Source: Volvox africanus (Eukaryota > Chlorophyta > Chlorophyceae > Chlamydomonadales > Volvocaceae). Taken from it: a stretch of 64,000 nt of DNA. Below are positions 56,601 to 64,000 of this stretch, piece by piece. The stretch spans positions 1,902,001 through 1,966,000 of the forward strand of contig BSDZ01000017.1 of NCBI GenBank assembly GCA_030268105.1, in the 5' to 3' direction. Numbering within the stretch: position 1 is the stretch's first letter; every line of letters begins with the position of its first letter. A program made the position numbers and the translations under genes. The notes under the pieces were generated by a model that had not been told where the DNA came from, searched no databases, and saw only the letters and a program-made list of their open reading frames with translations.

Positions 56601-57185
56601 GTTCTTATCCCGCACTCAGGCAGGATCGATCATAGAACTTCCAGGGACAAAGTGTCGTGCCTGACCGGTTGTGTCCGGACATTGTGTGAAGGGTATGGTT
56701 AGGAAGCTGGCCGCTGCCTCATTTCACCCACGGTAAGCCTCTGGCATCGATGGGCAAGAATTGCTTGCTCGTTGCCCGATGCATGGCTTACCCGTTGCTT
56801 TATGGAAAACATTCCTGGGGGCAGGCATGCCTCTTGCTGTTCGCAAGCTACCAGCCAGTCCAGGATGACGACGGCCTGGGGCCATAGTTGCGGGTTGCTG
56901 TGAATGGCATCAAGCTTTTGACTGTCTATTCCAGGCCGCGTGAGCACATGAGTGCATCGGCGTGAGAGGTTTGGTGAGTAGTCTGTGGGGTGGAAATCGA
57001 TGACAGCCGGTACCGGTCTCAGCACCGGTTCGCGCACACGATTGCTGTAAGCGAACCATCACATCCGCACCTCCTCCAGCTTGCTTGATTTTTCGTTGCG
57101 CCTCTAGTTTTTCCTCCTTCTCCAGCCCGCTTGTGGTCACCACTATACCAACTGCCCATTTCTTCCCGATAGCCGATCTGGTCAT
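47689..57185 (-). CDS. Giant BRCT-domain protein
   Basis: Seven exons, 57185-57071, 56982-56792, 56320-50073, 49961-49812, 49300-48903, 48673-48378 and 48159-47689, keep frame for 2622 aa. BRCT domains bind phospho-proteins in DNA-damage and replication signalling, so a nuclear scaffold role is likely. The N-terminal BRCT (about 8-90) shows SGLEKEEKLEAQRKIKQAGG, CTHVL at 48-52 and the hallmark Trp W81 in VVILDWLVAC. A second BRCT begins near 2167 (LLEGAVVIIDRC) and runs across an intron through EALGGHISSATHLKCGATA. The last exon's VAHLAVGAKAVDWIL may be part of a further one. The 2000 residues between are Gly/Ala/Pro/Gln-rich and probably disordered, with two sets of short repeated motifs (see findings). 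The 6.2-kb exon is exceptional here. I cannot match it to a named protein such as TopBP1, MDC1 or BRCA1. Confidence 0.82.
56329..56446 (+). repeat. Dispersed repeat, copy 2
   Basis: This matches the minus strand of 5727-5855. It lies in the intron between BRCT-gene exons 56982-56792 and 56320-50073, and its edge touches the splice acceptor (cacttgtag) used for the giant exon, so the element may have supplied that acceptor. Both copies can also be read as related peptide fragments around FTRGH and PTFPCI, which hints at a once-coding element. Confidence 0.75.
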
Positions 57186-57927
57186 CTTCGCTTGCTTTCC
57201 TCAATATTCAGCGTGCCACTATGACACATAGTGTTACGTACATATTTGTTGTGTCGGAGAAAAGATAACCACACAAAAAATCAAAATCCAACTTGACAGC
57301 TTATGCACTTTCAGCAGCGTAGTCTACAAAATTATGATATCGTGAAACAGGAAGATATACCAAAATGAAATGTTTTCATAGATTTTCCACCCAGAGCGCA
57401 GGGCCAATGCAGGCACTTTTACCGTACTTCTTCGCCGTTCGCCCGCCTCAGGCATGTCCATGATAACTGATAACCAAGGGTTTTTCATGGCTTTGTTTAT
57501 CAATGTTCGTGGTTTCATTTCGCAGTTCTTCCTTATGTACTTCGCTTTTGAACGACTACTGGATCGCCTCACAAAACCTTGCTTTCCGCATGCTTTGTGG
57601 AACTTCAAGTAGATTAAAGTAATTTGTATGACAACTTGGATACTAGGTTACCAGACATTCGTAACAATCCAGGATTTAGCGATACAGAAGCCCAGCAAAA
57701 CTGGGACATGGATTAGGTTCAGGATGCTTGTTGGTGCTGGTGGGTGTGAGATGGAGGAATGAAACTTTGCGCGGAGCACCAGTCACGCTTGTCATTTTCG
57801 TTCCTTATCTTTACTGACGCCTCGCCCCGAATCTCCTTCAAGTGCCCTCCTCATCTACACGCTTCGTTATTATCTTATGCTCTTCAGTCGCTACTCATTC
57901 CATCACAAGGCAACCCGATGACGTGCA
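57186..57927. other. Intergenic, BRCT start to PIG-T end
   Basis: Upstream region of the BRCT gene and 3' flank of PIG-T, both on minus. A 94-codon frame on minus at 57324-57608 is Lys/Arg-rich, has no ATG at its start and matches nothing I know, so it is not called. No repeat or named promoter element was seen. Confidence 0.4.
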
Positions 57928-60900
57928 TCACTTAAGTTTGAATTCCAGAGGAAACCCTAATTTAGCCAAGAGTTCCATGGCGTGCTGACGCAGCTCAGCG
58001 TCCAAGTACAACGCCAACGCAGAGAAGAGCACCAGCATCAACAACGCCTGCAGCGCCTTACCCCCCAACGACACCTTAGACCGTTCGGGCGCTGCATGTC
58101 CTGCTGCGCAGCCTCGCCGGGTAAGCAGGTTGAGTAGCGCGCCGAAGTACACGGCCAACACAGTAGAGGAGAGGCATATCACGTTGTACGGCATGCTGAA
58201 GTCGGGCGCAGCCAGCGGCACCAAAAGCCCGACGGTGTAGACCTGGAAGGTGACAGAACGGACCCCATCAGAAATAATTGGTGGCCTCAGATGACGATGA
58301 TGTTTAATCGGTAGAGCCACGTGCAGACTACGACCCATTCTAAGTTGGAAGGGATGTTCCTTGAGAGGGACGCAACGGCCCACTTCAGAACTGGAGAACC
58401 GGCTCGAACGTTCAGCATTACGTTCCGGCAGAACGAGGCGGAGCCCATGTGCCAAACTTCCCACCTTGGGCGACTTGTCTAAACCTTGTGTAGGGACCTT
58501 GGCGATCCATCTAACCAGGCACAGCAGGTTACTTACCTACACGCTTTACGTGCGTATTCCCTGTTTCTGCAATTCCCCTGGGCCAACGACCCATGTATGC
58601 AGCCTACGCAACTGTCAGCCAATCTCATCTTCGAAACTCATGACGTAAGCGGTGTCTGGTATCAGTTCGCCCGTGTATCCGCACACAACAAGGGATAACG
58701 CTGTCGCAGGTCCTTGCACACTTTGGCCAGCATGGCCGCCCCCGTACCTGCTTCACCGGTCCTGCGGACAAGCCAGAGAGCAGCGGGGAGCTCACCACTT
58801 CAGCCCCAGAAACATCCCCGGGTGATGTGACGCGCCACTGCACAGCCGGCGCGTATAGCGGGTCCAAGTAGCTCACAACTGCTGCCGGCACGTCAAAGCC
58901 GCGGTGCGCGTCGGGCGGGTACTCAAAGACCGTGAGAAACGCCTTGCTGAAGGCGACCCGCAACTGCACCTCCGCCACAGCCGGCGGCACGCGCAGGCAT
59001 AGGTCCACGACGCCAGGCGAGGACCGCTGCACCGCCGGCCGCACCTGCTGTGCCACAAGGTGCGGGCGCAGTGGGACTTCCTGCGGTGGATTGGACGGAG
59101 GCCCAAGGGAGAATCGCAGCAACAGCAGCCTTTGCGAGATGGTGTGGAATAGCCATAGATATGCCACAAGCCAACAGCATCCACTGAAGGGCTATGCGGC
59201 AAGCGCAGGGGCCCTGGAGGCATAGCGTACGACTATTCTTTAAAGCGTTACACGAGCGAGATTTGTATTCTGTGGTTGAAGGATGCGCACGTCCTTTTTC
59301 ACTGTAACAATTGATGCTATATTTGGTTGTGGGCTTCTGGATGTCCAATGGAAGCGAGGTTTGTTGCAATGGTTTGGAGGACGGTGGCGATGGCCCAAGC
59401 CTATTAGTCGATCGGCCAAAGCTCACGCAAACCATGGTGCCTGGTACTGAGCGCCGTTGCCACTTTCCTTATTGAATAGGCATCCCTAAGACGCCACCCT
59501 CGACCGCAGTCGCAGGTGCCTTGCGCTTCTGTACAACATATGCGCCATCACAACGACCTTGCCGGAACAGTCTTGTGCAGCAGCTCCGTTTTCCCCTAGC
59601 AAGCGCCCTGACTCGCCTTACCTGACCATCGTACAGCACGGTGAGCGTGTGCATCCATGGCCGCACGTACCAGGGGAACAGTTGGTTGATGCACACCAAC
59701 GATGACCCACATGTGCCGCCGCCCTCAGCGCCCCCGGACCCCCTCCAGCCAGTGCACTGGCTGGCCTCCAGCCGCGCTCTCAGCTCCCGCGAGCGCTGGA
59801 TACGAAGCACCACAGCTCCATGCAGCAGGTTTGCACCCGTAACGTAGCGATCCGCCTGAAGGTCCGGGCCCGCCAGACGGTCATCGCCATTGGCGCGCAT
59901 TTCATGAACACCGGCAATGTGTGGCTGCGTGCTCGGCTGCGGGTGCGGGTAAGGAAGCTGCAGACCCAGCGCCCTGTCCCCGACCTCCAGGAGCTCTAAG
60001 GTATCATAGCGGCGTAGCGCCGGTAGGGCCTGGGATACCGCCTCTACCGCAAACCCTGGAGACCCAGCGGGAATCATGACAGGCAGAAGCAGGCGGGAGG
60101 GCTCCCGCACAGGTCCGGGGGTGTTGTGCGCGTCCAGGGTGCCAGTGGTGGCGGCAGCAGCATAATCGCCCAGGGGGCATGATCCATTCTGAGATTCGTC
60201 TTCTGATTCACAACAAACCCCACCGCTCCGGGTCCTCCAGGTGGCGAAGAGTCCTTCAGGGCTATCGGGCTCCGCGACCAGGACCTCACTGCGCATCGCG
60301 GGTGGACAAAAGTGCTCCACGCGCGCGCCAAGGACTGTCTCCAGATCCGCTCCTGGTGCGCTCGGGTGCGCCTGCTGCTGCTGCTGCGCCCGTTTTAATG
60401 CAGTACGTATAACCAGCGTAACGGTCTGCACGAGGCGCACCCCGCGTCGCCCCTTGGGGGTTGCATGTCGCTCCAACATGAGGCCCAAGGACACGTACTC
60501 TGCACGGGGACGTTTGTTTTGTCAGGTTTGACAAGAGCTCCAATTGCGAAGCGGAGAGTGCACGACGTTTGCATTAGTAAGGACTGCTACTGCATTTGAG
60601 GGATCGAGCAAAAACTGAAGGCTTCGTTCCGGCATGGTTCATGGCAGTGCTCGCTTCCCGGTCGCGACAACTCAGCCTCTGGAGCCAGCTCAAGGCGCGT
60701 TAGTATTCCAACGACCCCGGGCTCACCCGCTCCGAAAACAGTGGGTCGATGTCGAAGCAGGGAGGCCAACCCCGCTTGGTCCCGGCAGGGCAATAGCCGC
60801 AGCCATGGCGTCAGGTTCTCGGTGCACAGAGGCTCGTGCGGCAGCATTGCACGCAGGCGCTGGCTGCAACCGTATCCAGTGGGATCATCCGAGTGTAACA

Positions 60901-62393
60901 GGTTTGGCTAGGACGCGCCAGCAAAACCAGCAAATATTGGGTTTCATGGTCACGTCGACATGTTCGTATCAAACATACCGCCGTGTTCTATGAGGCAGGC
61001 CTCCGTTGGGAAGTGATTTCATATTGGGGCACAACGGACACTGCATCGGCACTCATCCCTTAAGCCTGCCAACCCTTACCCGCCAGCCACGGGACCCTCG
61101 GCTGAGCGATTGCCTGTTGTCGGCGCTAGCAGCTGTCGCAGGCTTATGCCGCCGCCGCTGATGCTGGTGGGGTCATGCAACAGGCTGAAGGAAGCGCAGG
61201 ACAGCCCGGAAAGCGCGTTCACTAGGGCGGCCCAGTGAGCAATCAGGGCCTGAGGCTTCAGCCCGGCGCGAAGTGAAGCGTCCAATACCTGCGGCAATAG
61301 CACCGAAGGCCCAAAGTAATACAGACTGAAGTGACTGCTTTCGCCGGCATCGGCGCTGTAAGGCCCTTTTGATGTCATATATTACGGTGGTTGTGTGGCA
61401 GCAGGCCCACGGCAAAATTGCAAGGTGACGCGGTCATGGTTGGCAGTTGGCGGAGGATGGAAGCAACGGAGTGGTCCCTCTCTGGTATACGCACTTAATG
61501 AGTTGCGTATACCTTGATTTACGAGCCCTTAAAGGCACAGGTGAGACGGTTATGATGCAGCCGGCATTTGGCGGCTCCCAGCCCGAAGCATAAGCGGGTA
61601 GGCTTCCGGTGCGGAAGGCTAGGGGCCAGGTATACCATGTGAAAAGGTGAAGGGCTATGTCGTCCTTACAAGGAGGAGGCCACGGTGCAACTTACCGCAC
61701 CGACAGGCGTCACAGCCACAAGCGGCCTGCCCCATGTCGTGTAACGCTGTAAGGGGAGGATGTGACAATGGATATGTACGGGAAGATGGGTAGGAAAACA
61801 CCATACCGTGTTAGGAAATTAATTGTCGACGGACCATATGTGCATGCCAAAGGCAAATTCACCCATTTTCCAACCGCGTTCATGTCGATTGCCCAGCAGT
61901 GTTCATTGCACACTGCCATCATGCCTACCCATCTGCCTGAAGTCAGAGAGAGCTCCACAGCATGCAGTCGCAGGGTACTCGCCAGCTGCTGGATGGCATG
62001 GGGAAAGCTCGTATGCAGACGTGAAGCGGTAGTGCCTTGGTCAAAGCGAAAGTGCACCTTCAACGGGCAAAGTATGGACGTTATTGCATATTTGAGCTGC
62101 AGACAGACGCGGACGACAACATACAAAACGATAACATTCTGCCGGCAGTAGTAGGGCCTGCACTGTGTCGAAGGGGCCATACCAAGAGGTGCTGAGGGCT
62201 AACCCAGGCCGTCAGAAGCTCCTCCGAGAACACATCCTGCGGGGTGACCAATCGGCGATCGACATATGGTCTTCGACTCATTTTTAGCCACACGGCCGTC
62301 CGACCAAAATCCTTTCCTCCGACACACCTGGGCATTGCAACCCACAGCAATCGCCAGCATAAGTCCTGCAGTCCATACTATGTACTGCAACAT
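57928..62393 (-). CDS. PIGT: GPI transamidase subunit PIG-T
   Basis: PIG-T/Gpi16 is the large luminal subunit of the ER GPI transamidase, which attaches GPI anchors to proteins. Nine exons give about 747 aa (human 578): 62393-62328, 62236-62183, 62057-61929, 61746-61701, 61364-61080, 60863-60727, 60499-59622, 59080-58748, 58242-57928. A signal peptide [19 protein letters not shown] is followed by family landmarks: [92 protein letters not shown] and, in the last exon, [20 protein letters not shown], the membrane helix. A further hydrophobic stretch ([16 protein letters not shown]) precedes the C terminus. The 61701/61364 join is the weakest: the better donor GCG|gtaagt leaves the next exon out of frame unless a small exon was missed. 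The extra length is mostly a Gln/Ala/Gly-rich insert in exon 7. Confidence 0.9.
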
Positions 62394-62772
62394 GAGCGAT
62401 ATTGGATTTAATATTCCATGATACAACCCTTTTGCACTAGGATTGGTTGCGGTGCCCCGGAACCGTACAACGAGCTTGCCGAAAACTACACATGAAGATG
62501 GCACAGGCAAAGAGAACTATTAATACGTACTTATACAATACAACGCATGAAAGAAATAAATTACTGTCACAAAGTTTAACCACATAGGTGAAGCTGCTCT
62601 CGCGCGCGCCATAATGGTCGACAACGAAAAAATCGGAAAGCCAGAGAGATGCCTGGAATCGGTCGCACAATTGGCGTAAGTCAGTTGTGCATCGCGAGCC
62701 GCCTTTTCAACGAACCGAACCTGACAAATGGTGCCTGCTTCCAACGCCAAATGCCTATGGTTACCTCTCCAG
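62394..62772. promoter_or_regulatory. Upstream of PIG-T and right-edge gene
   Basis: This lies between the PIG-T start (-) and the first supported exon of the right-edge gene (+). The first exon of that gene is probably here: ATG 62612 and ATG 62649 both run into a good donor (GGC|gtaagt at 62675), but neither joins the next exon in the phase I prefer. Confidence 0.35.
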
Positions 62773-64000
62773 GATTCCCTGTACAGCGTTGGGATGGCAC
62801 TTTCCTGCCCTCCAGCCTGTATTGCACCAGGGTACTGGACCTGGAGATCTTCGTGCGTCTTGTTCCGGTTGCTTGCGTACGTACACGTATATGCTGGCTT
62901 GTTTGGATTTTTTATGTAACTACTAGAGGCCATGGTTTGTCACTTGTAAGGCACAGCTCTGACAGCGGGTTTTCGTCGTTCCCGCCCTAGAAGAGTGCCA
63001 AAGCTTTGCTTGCGCCGCTTGCACCCTTGCAGGCCATCAGTTATTGTTTCGGAATATCCTACGATGGCAGACTCGTCGAGGAGCTCTACCCTGGCATCAT
63101 TGCGCTGCCTTTCTACGTTGCCGGTACGCGCACCCGACTTGATGTGAGTGAAGAGGGTATGGGTTGCGTGTAGTGTGTTGCACTCACTGATCAATTCGTT
63201 TCATGAACATATTAGAAATATGCGGTTAGCCCTCCTATTCCATCTGCATGCAGGGTCTCAGGGACTTCTTGCCCAGGTGACCAACAGCCGACTTACTACC
63301 GAATGCCCAGGGAAGTGAAAGCCGTACGCTACGGTGCTTATCTCCACCGTAAGGTAAGGTTCTTTTTGGTGCATCACTTCAACACAACTGGGCGGAGATC
63401 GTCAGCAAGAGCAAGGGCTTGCCCGCCAGTACCCATCATAACGTATCCGTGGGTTGTGATCCGGATACGGCCTTCCTATCGGGGCTTGTGGTGCTGATGT
63501 ATGTGCGCAGGCGAGGTTGTGCAGCGTAGTTCATACTGTGCGCATTCAATGGCTGGTCTTCTGCATCTTCCCCCGCTGCAGGCGTCGTCCGCGATCTCTA
63601 ACCTCAGTAGCCTTGTGGCACTAGGCCTGGGAAAGGGCGCCGATGTGCTGGGTCCACATTTCGTGGGGCCGGCAAACCGCAGCCTATTCCCTCGACAGGC
63701 TGCGCGTCCGCGAGGGCTTGGCACCTCGCCCAGTGAGTCCTTAACCGCTGTACTCCGTAAACGGACAGCAAGCGATGCTACTTTTGGCGATCCAGACTCC
63801 TTTGGTCATGTCTGCCCACACTCAAGCAGTCTGTGTCACGTGCCGCGTGCCGTGTCGGAGAACCGCAGCGTTCCGTCAGGCCCTGTTATTCCATTAGGCA
63901 AGGAGTGGTGCGCAGCGGCTGGAGGTAGCGAGGCAAGTGGAGATATGCTGGGATTTAGTGGCGCCTGTGCGTCCGGGCAGTCTCAACAGAGCGACTCGGC
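62773..64000 (+). CDS. Partial unrecognised gene at right edge
   Basis: A phase-consistent chain of exons 62773-62876, 63033-63123, 63254-63276 and 63582 to the window edge is proposed. It reads RWDGTFLPSSLYC, VLDLEIFVRLVP, then GISYDGRLVEELYPGIIALP, FYVAG, SQGLLAQ and ASSAISNLSSLVALGLGKG, followed by a Ser/Pro-rich open frame of 419 bases that runs off the window. The middle part looks like beta strands of a folded domain and the last exon like a disordered tail. I do not recognise the family. An alternative reading of 63254-63350 in another frame (PTYYRMPREVKAVRYGAYLH) also looks protein-like, so the third exon is doubtful. The start codon is not identified. Confidence 0.4.

Noticed and set aside
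57324..57608. 94-codon Lys/Arg-rich frame on minus
   Set aside because: It begins with TTG rather than ATG, has no recognisable domain and no splice partners.

Overview
The window looks like nuclear DNA of a photosynthetic eukaryote, most likely a chlorophyte green alga. It carries a nuclear Psb28 gene with a transit peptide, a gene related to the plant CBP60 family, GPI-transamidase subunit PIG-T, an eEF1A-type lysine methyltransferase and SMC5. Every confident gene except one giant exon is split by many short GT-AG introns (two look GC-AG). TGTAA motifs, the usual green-algal poly(A) signal, lie after several stop codons. The gene-bearing part is moderately GC-rich; the first 5-7 kb is AT-richer and has no intact gene. 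All gene models were assembled by hand from splice sites, reading phase and recalled family motifs; no search was run.

Layout. 1-7.3 kb: gene-poor sequence, one copy of a dispersed repeat and a decayed ABC-transporter (ABCB) nucleotide-binding domain. 7.6-9.0 kb (+): two-exon methyltransferase. 11.0-21.2 kb (-): a complete 26-exon SMC5 gene (SMC5-A, 1194 aa). 21.8-23.1 kb (+): four-exon histidine-phosphatase gene. 24.7-37.0 kb (-): a second complete SMC5 gene (SMC5-B, 23 exons, 1188 aa). 37.5-44.6 kb (+): 13-exon CBP60-like gene with a long low-complexity tail (1393 aa). 45.5-46.0 kb (-): tiny organelle-type membrane protein. 46.3-47.0 kb (+): PSB28. 47.7-57.2 kb (-): BRCT protein of about 2622 aa. 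57.9-62.4 kb (-): PIG-T. 62.8 kb to the right edge (+): part of an unrecognised gene.

The most striking feature is the pair of SMC5 genes. SMC5 is normally single-copy and is the partner of SMC6 in the DNA-repair SMC5/6 complex. Here two diverged, apparently intact copies lie in the same orientation on either side of a phosphatase gene. They share many exon lengths and phases exactly, so they arose by duplication, but they differ in the ABC signature, an acidic head insertion, several introns and the whole C-terminal tail. With the giant BRCT protein the window holds three genome-maintenance candidates, though nothing shows that they are co-regulated. Gene pairs starting head to head share short intergenic spans: SMC5-A/phosphatase, SMC5-B/CBP60-like, small membrane protein/PSB28, PIG-T/right-edge gene.
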